In this document: piece by piece, positions 43,898 to 52,754 of the stretch
Layout: every line of letters begins with the position of its first letter
Numbering within the stretch: position 1 is the stretch's first letter
Source of the DNA: Pirellulaceae bacterium
GTDB lineage: Bacteria; Planctomycetota; Planctomycetia; Pirellulales; Pirellulaceae
DNA length: 64,000 bases
Reading direction: 5' to 3'
NCBI GenBank assembly: GCA_028280445.1
Contig: JANQLU010000136.1
Coordinates: forward strand, 186,001-250,000
Notes under the pieces: generated by a model
What the model saw: only the letters and a program-made list of their open reading frames with translations
Databases searched by the model: none
What the model was told of the DNA's origin: nothing
Made by a program: the position numbers and the translations under genes

Positions 43898-46102
43898 TCA
43901 ACGACCATCTGTCATTTCACCTTGCCAGATTTTGGATTGACCGAATGCTCCGCCTTCTGGTTGGCGAATAATGTGTTTGGGAAATTTCATTTTGAAAAAA
44001 CTGGTACCCACCGAGCCTCGGCCTCCAATGGCATCTTGCACTGACTGGCCTTGTCGTACCATCACAACCGGTGGAGCAAATCCGCCTGACGTACCAACGC
44101 GCCGCCAAAACACTCCATTGGCGTCGGCAATCTGCATATCCAAAATGGTTTCCTGAGTCGTTACTGATTCGGTTCGACCGCCTCCCATACCGCCGACACC
44201 CGACACTTCGTACTGAGTCGTTTTGGTTTTGCCTTTGGCGGTCGAGGCAGTCAGGACCAACTGCCCTCCATTGGGAACGACCTTGAGCCCTTTGTTTTCA
44301 AACTCTTTGGTCAGATGCGCGGTGACCGCATCTCGCTGCTCGAACGTAATTCCACTAATTCTGATATTCAGCGAGATCGTCATACCCGCTTTGACAGCAA
44401 TCATCGAATCCGGATCGGTTGGAATCGCGGATTTGGCTGCATCGTGTGGTAATGTAAACTTGGTCAAGGATTGATTGATTCCTGATCCGCCGGCAATCCA
44501 CACGCTTCCGTTACTATCCAACACCAGGCGAGGTCTGCCCATTTCGCCCATTTGAATGATGTCGGTCGCATTGTATTTCCAAAGTGGTACGCGTGTTTTG
44601 GTATCGATGACGATAATCGTTGCCGCTTTGACAACAGCCAGGAAACGCTCGTCAATCCAACGGACATGGTCACGATAGCCTTCGACGCTGGCAGAAAAAT
44701 CCTCGACCAGTTTCATGCTGGAATCGAAAATCTTGACCGAACCTTTTCCAATCACTGCGACGCGACCGGCCTGGCTCACGGCAAATGAACCATTGTTGTT
44801 GCCGAGTTTCGTCGATCCAACACATTTCGCGTTTTCCAGATCGATCGCAATTAAGCGAGAAGGATTTCCCATGCTGCCATTGATGATGGCATAAAAATAT
44901 TTTCGATCGCGCGAAATCTGATAAGCATTTTGTGTGATCCCCGAGAAATGTTTTCCCGTCTCCATTTGCGCGATGGCTTTGACTTCCCCGGTCTCCCAGA
45001 TCACAATTTGGCCTCGGTGGCTGATCGTCAACACTTTGTCATCTGCCGTAAACGCTACGAACACCGGTGTCCGAAACATCTTCATTTTGCCAGGCAGCGC
45101 CCAACCGGCATGATGGGCGATTTTGCCATCAACAATTTTCCAGATATCAACACGGGATTGGCGAGCGAATTTTCCCGATTTTGTCAGCAACATTGAGTTG
45201 TCAGAATTGATATCGCAAACCACGGTTGCGCCTTCGGCTGGCAACTCTGCTTTACCAACAATTTCACCTTTGGCCATGTCGTGAATCATCAGACCAAGTT
45301 TGGCTCGGGGTCCGACTCCCATACGGACAACACCGATCGCTTTGGTGCCACTACGATCAAAAATCAAGTCATTGAATTTTGCCAATTGAGGCAGATCCAG
45401 ATCAAATTCATCCGCCTTGATTTCAGCTTGGGGTGATGTGTCTTTGAACGCACGAAACGGCTGATCGACTTTGGAACTGATTTTTGGAACGCCATCGAGA
45501 TTGGGGTTGGTGAGATCCTTGGCAAAATTTTTCAGTTCGCTTGGATCCATGTTTCTCAATTTGTCAAAATCAAATCCTGTTCCTGATTTTGACTTGCCGC
45601 TGTTTCCCGCTGTTTTTGAACGATCCGGCGCGTTCGATGCCTTGGCTTTGGCTAATTGCGCTTCGATCCGTTTGACATAAGCGTTGTCCGATTGACTCAG
45701 CGAAGTCAGCGGTACCGATATTTCCTTGCCATCTTCTTTTTTCAATTTGACTTTGTCGCCATCCAATCCGAGGTAAGTCGCTTTGATTGAGAAACCGCCT
45801 CCCGAACTGGTCCACTTGCGCGCTTTGACGACGGGTGGTTGTTCGACGAGTCGGATGCTCCTGTTTCCAAACAGTCGGCCCTCGTGCTTTCGACCTCGTT
45901 TATCGGTAAACGTTGCTTTGAGCATATGGCCTTGCCGGATGATTTCGGTCACTTCGGCATCGTACCAATCCCCCAGAAATTGGACTTTGATTTTGTCACC
46001 GGGTTTTAAACGTTTTTGGGCGTCGGCCGGTTGGACCGCCGCGACAAACAAAATCAAACAGAAAACAGCGATGGCGAGAACAGGAAGTTTTTGCAATTTC
46101 AT
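43898..46102 (-). CDS. Secreted protein with SHD1 domain and beta-propeller
   Basis: 734 residues with a signal peptide (LPVLAIAVFCLILFVAAV, cleaved near ADAQ). Residues ~33-88 resemble a Tudor/agenet-like beta-barrel (GDKIKVQFLGDWYDAEVTEI). Residues ~94-145 are an SHD1 domain (RKWTSSGGGFSIKATYLGL then DKVKLKKEDGKEISVPLTSL), known from yeast Sla1 and common in planctomycetes. A Ser/Lys-rich linker is followed by a WD40/quinoprotein-type propeller (about 235-560; VFVAFTADDKVLTISHRGQI, ...VWIAGGSGINQS). The C-terminal ~170 residues are Gly-rich and unassigned. Likely extracytoplasmic binding protein; the ligand is unknown. It is the first gene of a two-gene cluster with the LLLPHQ protein. Confidence 0.88.
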   Translation of the reverse strand: MKLQKLPVLAIAVFCLILFVAAVQPADAQKRLKPGDKIKVQFLGDWYDAEVTEIIRQGHMLKATFTDKRGRKHEGRLFGNRSIRLVEQPPVVKARKWTSSGGGFSIKATYLGLDGDKVKLKKEDGKEISVPLTSLSQSDNAYVKRIEAQLAKAKASNAPDRSKTAGNSGKSKSGTGFDFDKLRNMDPSELKNFAKDLTNPNLDGVPKISSKVDQPFRAFKDTSPQAEIKADEFDLDLPQLAKFNDLIFDRSGTKAIGVVRMGVGPRAKLGLMIHDMAKGEIVGKAELPAEGATVVCDINSDNSMLLTKSGKFARQSRVDIWKIVDGKIAHHAGWALPGKMKMFRTPVFVAFTADDKVLTISHRGQIVIWETGEVKAIAQMETGKHFSGITQNAYQISRDRKYFYAIINGSMGNPSRLIAIDLENAKCVGSTKLGNNNGSFAVSQAGRVAVIGKGSVKIFDSSMKLVEDFSASVEGYRDHVRWIDERFLAVVKAATIIVIDTKTRVPLWKYNATDIIQMGEMGRPRLVLDSNGSVWIAGGSGINQSLTKFTLPHDAAKSAIPTDPDSMIAVKAGMTISLNIRISGITFEQRDAVTAHLTKEFENKGLKVVPNGGQLVLTASTAKGKTKTTQYEVSGVGGMGGGRTESVTTQETILDMQIADANGVFWRRVGTSGGFAPPVVMVRQGQSVQDAIGGRGSVGTSFFKMKFPKHIIRQPEGGAFGQSKIWQGEMTDGR

Positions 46103-46458
46103 AGATTGACCATGTCAATTGTCAGTATCGATGGATTTCAAGACAGGCATCGATTTTAAGCACATTTTGTCCAAAACACCATTGATTTCTGGCACCTCGT
46201 TTAGCGTAGCACTATGAAATAACAAGCGCAGTGCACCCTTGAAAACCGGATCGAATGAAGGTTTTTTAATCCGTAAAAAACTGTTCCTCGACCGGCATGT
46301 CAGTGCTGGCAATGGAAAAAACGGTACCGGACACCATCCTCAGAAACTTGATCGATCTCACGAGAAGCCTCTGTTTTTTGAGTTTGATGAGCGTTCTAAT
46401 ATTCAATAAAGAATGAAACGACTCACTTGTCATAACATCGAAAATGAGAGACCAGCCC
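46103..46458. other. Intergenic region between divergent secreted-protein genes
   Basis: This probably contains both promoters. No palindromic repeat and no supported reading frame are visible; the short frames here lack a ribosome binding site and are poor in typical codons. Confidence 0.5.
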
Positions 46459-48195
46459 ATGAAAAACATTGTTCGCGTACTTTTGATTTGGTGCACTGCA
46501 ACCTTGTTAGTATGCAATGTCAACGCACAGGATTCTATTAAAGATTCAGAACGCGCGCCGATCATCTTTGACGTCGATATTCAAAAACTACGCAAAGATC
46601 CTTTTTTCAAAAGTGTTCCTATTGAAAAAATGCTCCAAGACGAAGGCATGATTCCTCCCGAGGAGATGTTTGACGCAAAATCTGTCATTCGAATCTACGG
46701 AGCGTTTCAGTTTCCGAAATCGATGGAAGACGTCATGGGAATGGGACCGAATTCCGACCTGCCATTTAACTTTTTTGTTCGGGTTGGATTTGCCGATGGT
46801 AAATCGTTGAACAAAATTTACGAAGAAGTTTCTCGCAATGCGGGCAAGGTGGAAAAAAACGGAAAGACCTACCTGACAGCCCCCGAAGGCGAAGGTCCGT
46901 CCAATTTTTTTATCCATAAAGTCGACGAAAAAACATTGGAGTTCGGCACGGACAAATACGTATTCAATAAAGACCGCAAGGTGCTCACAAAATCCGTCGA
47001 AAAGCTTTGGAAAAAAATAGATTCAAACACCGCCGTTCGAGTCGCTTACGATGTCGAGGCATCGCGAAAGTTTCTCACCGAAGCGATGGATATGATCATG
47101 GAAGAATCCCCGATGGGCGAAGGTGAAATCGCGATGTTCAAGGAAGTCGTGTCATTTGTCAAAGACGTCAGAGTGGCTTCACTCGGCATGGATTTGGCCA
47201 GCAAGAAAATGCTGGAGTTGATCTCCGAGTCGAAAGACGCCAAAGGGGCAACCGCCGTTAAAGAAACCTTGGATGGACTGTTGTATATTGCCCGCACTGG
47301 TGGAAAAGCGGGAATCAAGCAAATGCCAATCAAGGACAAAGCAGCAGTTGGAGCAATGACCGATATTGTGAATCAACTGAAAGCGAAACAAAAAGACAAC
47401 GTGGTCTCCATCACGATCAATCGTCCTGAGAACTTCGATGAAGCCATGAAAGGCTTCATTGTCGAAATGCAAAAACAGCAGGCGAAACTTGAAAAGATGA
47501 ATAATTTTCGACAGTTCGCCATCGCCGTTCACACTTATCACGATTCCTACAAAGGTCTACCGTTTAATCTTCGCGATGGCAGTCGGATGAGCAAGGATTT
47601 GAGTTGGCGTGTTCGCGTCATGCCGTTTATGGAACTCAACAACATCTACGATCAAATGGATGCCTCGAAACCTTGGGATCACGAAACCAACAAAAAATGG
47701 GCCAGCAAAATGCCCAAGATGCTCGGCAAAGATGGCAAAAACACCAGCATTTGTTGGGTCAAATCCGACATGCAGACGCTGGAACAAATTGCAAACGCCG
47801 ACGGCACCTCCAATACGATCATGTTGATCGAAAACCCCAAAGGTGTTCCCTGGACACAAAGCAAAGACATCTCCGTATTGGAAGCCGTCAAAATGGTGAA
47901 AAATCTGAAGGATGGACAGGAACTCGTCGTTGTCATGTATGACGCCAGTGCCCGAACGATTAACAACAAAATCAAACGGGATACTCTGAAAGCGTTGTTG
48001 ACACCTGGCGGAGGCGAAGTCATTGACGATGATCCGTTTTCCAACGACCGTCCGCGACCAAGACCTCGATTCAACGACAAAAAAGAAGATTTCGGTCGAA
48101 AGGTAGAAGGCAAAAAAATTCAAGGTGGAAAACGAAAAAAAGACGTCGGTAAAAAAGCCGTTGGCAAAGAGGAGTTTGACAAACACGACAAATAG
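46459..48195 (+). CDS. Secreted DUF1559-domain protein without pilin N-terminus
   Basis: ATG 46459 opens a signal peptide (NIVRVLLIWCTATLLVCNVN, cleaved near AQD); 578 residues. The first ~330 residues are helical/mixed and unassigned. From about 340 the DUF1559 core appears: NNFRQFAIAVHTYHDSYKGL, LSWRVRVMPFMELNNIYDQ, KPWDHETNKKW and NADGTSNTIMLIE...VPWTQSKDI. DUF1559 proteins usually begin with a type IV prepilin cleavage site and helix; here this is replaced by an ordinary signal peptide and a long N-terminal domain. The C-terminus is Lys/Arg/Asp-rich. A terminator follows. Confidence 0.87.
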   Translation: MKNIVRVLLIWCTATLLVCNVNAQDSIKDSERAPIIFDVDIQKLRKDPFFKSVPIEKMLQDEGMIPPEEMFDAKSVIRIYGAFQFPKSMEDVMGMGPNSDLPFNFFVRVGFADGKSLNKIYEEVSRNAGKVEKNGKTYLTAPEGEGPSNFFIHKVDEKTLEFGTDKYVFNKDRKVLTKSVEKLWKKIDSNTAVRVAYDVEASRKFLTEAMDMIMEESPMGEGEIAMFKEVVSFVKDVRVASLGMDLASKKMLELISESKDAKGATAVKETLDGLLYIARTGGKAGIKQMPIKDKAAVGAMTDIVNQLKAKQKDNVVSITINRPENFDEAMKGFIVEMQKQQAKLEKMNNFRQFAIAVHTYHDSYKGLPFNLRDGSRMSKDLSWRVRVMPFMELNNIYDQMDASKPWDHETNKKWASKMPKMLGKDGKNTSICWVKSDMQTLEQIANADGTSNTIMLIENPKGVPWTQSKDISVLEAVKMVKNLKDGQELVVVMYDASARTINNKIKRDTLKALLTPGGGEVIDDDPFSNDRPRPRPRFNDKKEDFGRKVEGKKIQGGKRKKDVGKKAVGKEEFDKHDK

Positions 48196-48222
48196 TTGCC
48201 CAAACCGTTTTTTAATATCCGG

Positions 48223-48254
48223 GCCGACAGCTCACCAAGTTGTCGGCTTTTTTT
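48223..48254 (+). terminator. Rho-independent terminator of the DUF1559 gene
   Basis: A 7-bp stem GCCGACA (48223-48229) / TGTCGGC (48241-48247) with an 11-base loop is followed by seven T's, 28 bases after the stop codon. Confidence 0.88.
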
Positions 48255-48351
48255 ACAATTGCACTTGGCTGCAAAAGGACAGCAACGCACTGTCAGGTCA
48301 AGTCTCGAATCGAATACTACAACTCAACCGATCTCAAGTGATGCTTCTGAA

Positions 48352-49752
48352 TTACCGCTTCAAATTGGACATTGCGTCAATAAGCTCTTTGTATTTCTGT
48401 CTGTCTACGTAATACGTTTCCTGGGCCAACTTGGAAATGGCGACAAATTCCAATGGCTTACCAAACTTCTTTTTTAGTTGGGCACGTTTTTCACTGGGTA
48501 TCTGCCGATAGATCGCTGCGGTTTGTTGTTCGACCAAAAGCTGTATGGCATCATTCAATTTTTTAGTTTGCTCTTTCACGGCAACACGTATTTTCCGTAT
48601 TTCCGATCCAGTTGCCTTGGCCAGTTTTAGTAAATGTTCATCGCGCAAATATCCTAAAACGGAATGCTCCATCTGCTTACACTGCCGCACCAACTGAAAC
48701 AGTCGCTGTTTTTGGTGAGGCAATAGCAGCTTCAACCGTTCATTGTGATACTTGGTATAGTTTGCATTCATCTTGGCGTTGTAGGCATCTACGTCTGCTT
48801 GATCAATGAGATAACGCCATGAACGTGGCCCCACCTGAAATTCCTCCCCGGTTGGCTCTGGAATTTGCTGACCTTTCTGGTAACAATCCTGCAATAGCGT
48901 TAAGTGTTTTTTGTGTTGCTCATCGAGCCATTCGAGTTCAGAAACCACGGCATTGTTAATCAACAGACGTGACCAACCTCGATATGTCTTTTCATCCATT
49001 ACATCCTTGAACATCGGCCCATGAAGATCTTTGACATATTTAAAATTGAATATAAAAGTCTGGCTGAAGACAGGAATGATTGTTGTTGGAGCTTGTTCCC
49101 CGACAATCTTGAGCAGACGTAGCCGTGTTTCCTTCGACAACACCTTGAGCACTTCTGCGCGATGTTGCTTTACTAGTTTATCTACGCGCTTGTCGAACCC
49201 AAGCCAGTGATTCTGTTTGAGGTATTCAAAAAACGCAGCTTGCTCCGGTTTTGTGAACCCAGCTGCTTTCAGAAACGGTTCCTTTTTGCAGTAATAAAAC
49301 GGCCAGCGTGCTGCACCGTGTGCCTGCAAAGCAACTTGAGCAAGCCGAAGTTTTTGTTTTTTGGTTAATGCATTTAACAAAGTAGTGTAATATTCGTTTT
49401 CGATTTGCTCTAGCAGTTTCCAGTACTCATCAGATTCTGCCTCCTCAAGTTCATCAAGCCGATTTTCTTCTTCCAGGTCTGATCCTACGTGAATCCGGCG
49501 CTGCAGTGCAACTGGCTCCCGTATTGCTTTGCGGTACCTCGCACTGGCAGCCTTGAATTGTTTTTCTTGCTCTAACGTAACATCAGGAATCAGACGATTA
49601 TTGTCTCGCCACAACCAAAAACCTAATCCCGCACCAAGTTGTCTTTGCAACGCTTTGCGTTCGGCAGTTACTTGCGCCTGTTCCTGTGCGAGACATGTAT
49701 ATGTCGTACCGAACGCAAGTAGCAGGCATAAGATTGTTTTCATGTTCATCAT
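48352..49752 (-). CDS. Secreted helical protein, 'LLLPHQ' family, second member
   Basis: 466 residues. ATG 49752 lies about 7 bases after CGGAG; an alternative ATG is at 49743. The signal peptide is short (KTILCLLLAFGTTYTCLAQ). The body is helical with repeated 'L-(T/S)-x-x-(Q/T)' steps (LNALTKKQKLRLAQVALQ; VLSKETRLRLLKIVGEQ; LLLPHQKQRLFQLVRQ; IPSEKRAQLKKKFG). This is the same architecture as the protein at 42.2-43.9 kb. It is encoded 18 bp downstream of the next secreted protein (stop 49771), on the same strand, so the two are likely co-transcribed. Function unknown. Confidence 0.85.
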   Translation of the reverse strand: MMNMKTILCLLLAFGTTYTCLAQEQAQVTAERKALQRQLGAGLGFWLWRDNNRLIPDVTLEQEKQFKAASARYRKAIREPVALQRRIHVGSDLEEENRLDELEEAESDEYWKLLEQIENEYYTTLLNALTKKQKLRLAQVALQAHGAARWPFYYCKKEPFLKAAGFTKPEQAAFFEYLKQNHWLGFDKRVDKLVKQHRAEVLKVLSKETRLRLLKIVGEQAPTTIIPVFSQTFIFNFKYVKDLHGPMFKDVMDEKTYRGWSRLLINNAVVSELEWLDEQHKKHLTLLQDCYQKGQQIPEPTGEEFQVGPRSWRYLIDQADVDAYNAKMNANYTKYHNERLKLLLPHQKQRLFQLVRQCKQMEHSVLGYLRDEHLLKLAKATGSEIRKIRVAVKEQTKKLNDAIQLLVEQQTAAIYRQIPSEKRAQLKKKFGKPLEFVAISKLAQETYYVDRQKYKELIDAMSNLKR

Positions 49753-49770
49753 TATTCACTCCGAAGCATG

Positions 49771-50667
49771 TTAGAATGGTGCAGGTGCGCCTTTGTACTT
49801 TAGTTCCATCGTTACTTCTAAGTAGGACACACCTTTCTCCTCTTCAACGGTCTTCCATTCCGCACCCTTTTGATATTCCAAGTTAATCGTGTACTTTACT
49901 TTGTGACCATTGTCTTCCGTTTTCCATGTGTGTCTAAATGAACGCATGCCACGCCTGTTTTCCTCAACATCAAATATCTTCACCGTATGTTTCTTACCTT
50001 TTTTGTCTTCATAAGTCACTTTGTAACGAAACTTTGGTGAGGTTCCATATTTTGCTCGGACGTCAGCAGAAAATTCAGGAATAGGCGTTTCAAAAACAAA
50101 GGATACGACCATATCTGCCGAGATAAACACCCAAAAATCCGTGTCTATCTGTTGTTTCTGAATAAATATCTTGTCTTTTAACAACTGAGGATGCGAAGTA
50201 AATTTGGCACTAAAATGATGTAACTGCCCATCTTTGATATTTTTCAGTGGTGCACCAGAACGGTTAGCCATCAGCCACACGCTGGCTTTAGATACTTCCA
50301 CTTTGCGGCTGAATTTTATGGTTGTTGGCAATGAATTGACCGGGCTTAACATGACCGCTGCCAGAGAGCCAAAATAGGCCATTTTGCCTTCTTCTTTTTT
50401 TTCACCGTAGACCGCGGCAACATAAAATCTTTCAACAGAAGGCTCGATTGTTCCACGTGCATTTTCAATATTATATCGGCCACCGATCGTTACCTTGTTT
50501 CGATCATATGAACCATCGGATTTTTTGACGGGCCTAACGTTGATGCCGACAGCAAACACTTCCCAATCTTCAAATCGTTTCGGTTTGACTTTCTGAGCGT
50601 TGGAGTTAAAAGCAAATGAACATGTCAACAATGGTAGCGCAAGCAAAAGCGTAAATGGGCGGTACAT
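49771..50667 (-). CDS. Secreted protein of unknown function
   Basis: 298 residues with a clear signal peptide (RPFTLLLALPLLTCSFAFNS, cleaved near NAQK). The rest looks beta-rich (SLPTTIKFSRKVEVSKASVW, KFRYKVTYEDKKGKKHTVKI, VKYTINLEYQKGAEWKTV), like one or more immunoglobulin/jelly-roll-type sandwiches. No family recognised. It precedes the LLLPHQ gene by 18 bp on the same strand, so the two probably work together. Confidence 0.82.
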   Translation of the reverse strand: MYRPFTLLLALPLLTCSFAFNSNAQKVKPKRFEDWEVFAVGINVRPVKKSDGSYDRNKVTIGGRYNIENARGTIEPSVERFYVAAVYGEKKEEGKMAYFGSLAAVMLSPVNSLPTTIKFSRKVEVSKASVWLMANRSGAPLKNIKDGQLHHFSAKFTSHPQLLKDKIFIQKQQIDTDFWVFISADMVVSFVFETPIPEFSADVRAKYGTSPKFRYKVTYEDKKGKKHTVKIFDVEENRRGMRSFRHTWKTEDNGHKVKYTINLEYQKGAEWKTVEEEKGVSYLEVTMELKYKGAPAPF

Positions 50668-50828
50668 TTCTCTCGTTACGTTAGAAAAGGGATGGGAAAG
50701 GATCGGAAAAGGATTTGGAAAAGATGGGGTGGCAGAATGCTTAATTTAAAGCATACCGAAAAGTAATCAACGTGGCCCAAAAAACCACATTGTGGATGAC
50801 AAAACCCCAAGGTCTCAATCTAGACACA

Positions 50829-51857
50829 CTAACTGGCGGTTCGTTTCTTGCGACGAACTTTTTTGCGGACTACTTTTTTGCGAACCGTTTTTTGTTTGGG
50901 TTTGGCGGACGATGTGGTGTCAACGCGTTTGCGAGAATCGGAGCCAGCCGTTTGCTGCTTTTTAGCGCGAGGATGAGACTGTTCGTACACCTGGCGTAAT
51001 CCTGCGGTTGAAACATGGGTGTAAATCTGCGTGGTGATCAAACTTTTGTGGCCGAGCAATTCCTGAACACTGCGAATGTCGGCGCCATTGTCCAGCAAGT
51101 GCGTTGCGAAACTGTGCCTCAACGTATGTGGTGATGTGCGCAAATCCAGGCCGGTTGTTTTCAAATATTTTTCCAACATTCGAGCAACACTACGAGTTGT
51201 AATTCGGTCTCCAAATTTGTTGACGAAAACCGGCCTCGTTTTCTGTTGGAGTGTTTTCTTTGATAGATTTCGTTTGGATAGCCACGCCTCGATCGCCCGC
51301 ACAGCATGAGATCCCAACGGAGCCAAGCGTTCCTTTTTTCCTTTTCCGCGAACGCGGACCAGTCCTTCTTCGAGATCCAGGTCACGATCATTCGCCCCTA
51401 CCAATTCGCTGACACGCAGACCGGCCGAATACATGGTCTCCAGAATCGCACGATCTCGCAGGCCAAGATTGTCTGATTCCGACGGAGCGTTCAGCAGTTT
51501 TCCGATTTCCTTGGTCGTCAAAAAATGAGGCAATTTTCTTTGACGGCGAGGATTTCGCAACGGCTTGGCTGGATTGTTTTTGATGATCCCTTCGCGTTGA
51601 GCAAATCGGAAAAAACTGCGTGCCGACGCCAGTTTCCGAGAAACCGTCGACGAAGCATATTCGGCCTCGTGGAGCGCGGCGACATATCGTCTCATATCCG
51701 GCGGAGTGATTTGAGCAACGCTGACGGTACGCCCGAGCAAATCGGACAGGAATTCCATCATGGTTTCCAGATCTTCGCGATACGATTTGATGGTCAAATC
51801 AGAAGCGTTTTTTTCCGCTTGCAAAAATCTCAAAAATCGAGGGAGCAGTTGTTGCAA
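50829..51857 (-). CDS. XerC/XerD-type tyrosine recombinase with basic tail
   Basis: 342 residues. The start is TTG 51857, supported by a strong GGGAGG six to seven bases upstream. The N-terminal SAM-like core-binding domain occupies 1-95. The catalytic domain holds R148 (SAGLRVSELVG), K172/K174 region (RGKGKKERLAPLG), H244 and R247 (SPHTLRHSFATHLLDNGADI), H270 (LLGHKSL) and nucleophile Y279 (TTQIYTHV). It resolves chromosome dimers at dif. The last ~45 residues are Lys/Arg-rich (VRKKVVRKKVRRKKRTAS), unusual for Xer and possibly DNA-binding. The small gene upstream ends 45 bp before this start. Confidence 0.95.
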   Translation of the reverse strand: MQQLLPRFLRFLQAEKNASDLTIKSYREDLETMMEFLSDLLGRTVSVAQITPPDMRRYVAALHEAEYASSTVSRKLASARSFFRFAQREGIIKNNPAKPLRNPRRQRKLPHFLTTKEIGKLLNAPSESDNLGLRDRAILETMYSAGLRVSELVGANDRDLDLEEGLVRVRGKGKKERLAPLGSHAVRAIEAWLSKRNLSKKTLQQKTRPVFVNKFGDRITTRSVARMLEKYLKTTGLDLRTSPHTLRHSFATHLLDNGADIRSVQELLGHKSLITTQIYTHVSTAGLRQVYEQSHPRAKKQQTAGSDSRKRVDTTSSAKPKQKTVRKKVVRKKVRRKKRTAS

Positions 51858-51902
51858 TCTGACCCTCCCGTGTTGATAGCAATGCCAGCCGTTTCACGAC
51901 GA

Positions 51903-52181
51903 CTAGCCTAGAAAGTCATCGGACAGAATGTCGTCAAACATCAACTCGTCGAACGAATCGATTTCGCCAAAATCTCGATTCAACTCTTCGTCCGTGCAGG
52001 TTGCCGTCCGACGCACTTTTTGGCTCAAGACTGCGGCGTCGTACCAACTAAAGCTCATGTCGGGGTTTGAGGCATATCGGCCTAATGTTCTCAGCGTCTC
52101 AGCTCGTGTCTCGTCGTTAAACAAAAAAACGTAACGTTCTTCACCTTTTACTAAAGCAATGACATTGATGTCCTGTGACAC
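51903..52181 (-). CDS. Small conserved planctomycete protein
   Basis: 92 residues from GTG 52181 (SQDINVIALVKGEERYVFLF... follows). The sequence NDETRAETLRTLGRYASNPD and SFSWYDAAVLSQKVR recalls a short protein family I know only from planctomycetes, with no assigned function. The C-terminus is acidic (FGEIDSFDELMFDDILSDDF). It lies directly upstream of the recombinase gene on the same strand and may be co-transcribed with it. Confidence 0.75.
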   Translation of the reverse strand: MSQDINVIALVKGEERYVFLFNDETRAETLRTLGRYASNPDMSFSWYDAAVLSQKVRRTATCTDEELNRDFGEIDSFDELMFDDILSDDFLG

Positions 52182-52621
52182 GCGCTATTCCCCGTTGAGC
52201 CGCATTGTAGATTCCAAATGTTGCGTGTGAACGATTTTTTGATCACGACAATCTCGCAACAAAGTTTTCATCGGACAAAACAGCGGGGGAGATCAACCCT
52301 GTAGGCGTATGTTAGGCAAGTTCGTTGGAGTTTGATATCACCGATGCCGGACAACACGAAAGGTCAACCACGAACGATATCACAACTGCGAAAGCGTCCG
52401 TTGATTTTGGAATGATGATCGGCATTGTTGGAATAACCGGACACCAAAATGCAAGCAAAACAACGCCGACATTCAAGTTGCAAATCCGAATATTCGACAA
52501 TGTTTGAAATTGTCGAGGCGATCAAACGAATTCTTTTCGCCGTTTCGATTCGGATTTCCGACGCGGAAAGACAATCGACAAAAAACTGCAGGTCGAAGTG
52601 CCATAAGCGTTGCAGTCAAAA
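52182..52621. other. Intergenic region, no gene seen
   Basis: Frames of about 60 codons exist on both strands over the same bases (near 52312-52507), but they lack ribosome binding sites and contradict each other. Probably promoter region for the GTG-started small gene. Confidence 0.5.
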
Positions 52622-52706
52622 TTGCAAGCGCGAAGCGTAAGCGAGGGACCACGATTCACCGCAAATCAGCGTGTTGTGGCTCCTCGCTTACGCTTCACGC
52701 TTGCAA
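52622..52706. repeat. Palindromic repeat, family B, copy 4
   Basis: The left arm (about 52622-52652, core GCGAAGCGTAAGCGAGG) pairs with the inverted right arm (about 52676-52706) with a few mismatches. It lies 48 bp beyond the stop of the transglutaminase gene. Confidence 0.85.
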
Positions 52707-52754
52707 ACGCCTGCTCGTCTCGCGTGAAAGGGTCGGCCAGCAAACTAGCCCAAA

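Noticed and set aside
52312..52507. Two ~60-codon frames on opposite strands
   Set aside because: They overlap almost completely, have no ribosome binding sites and no recognisable features.
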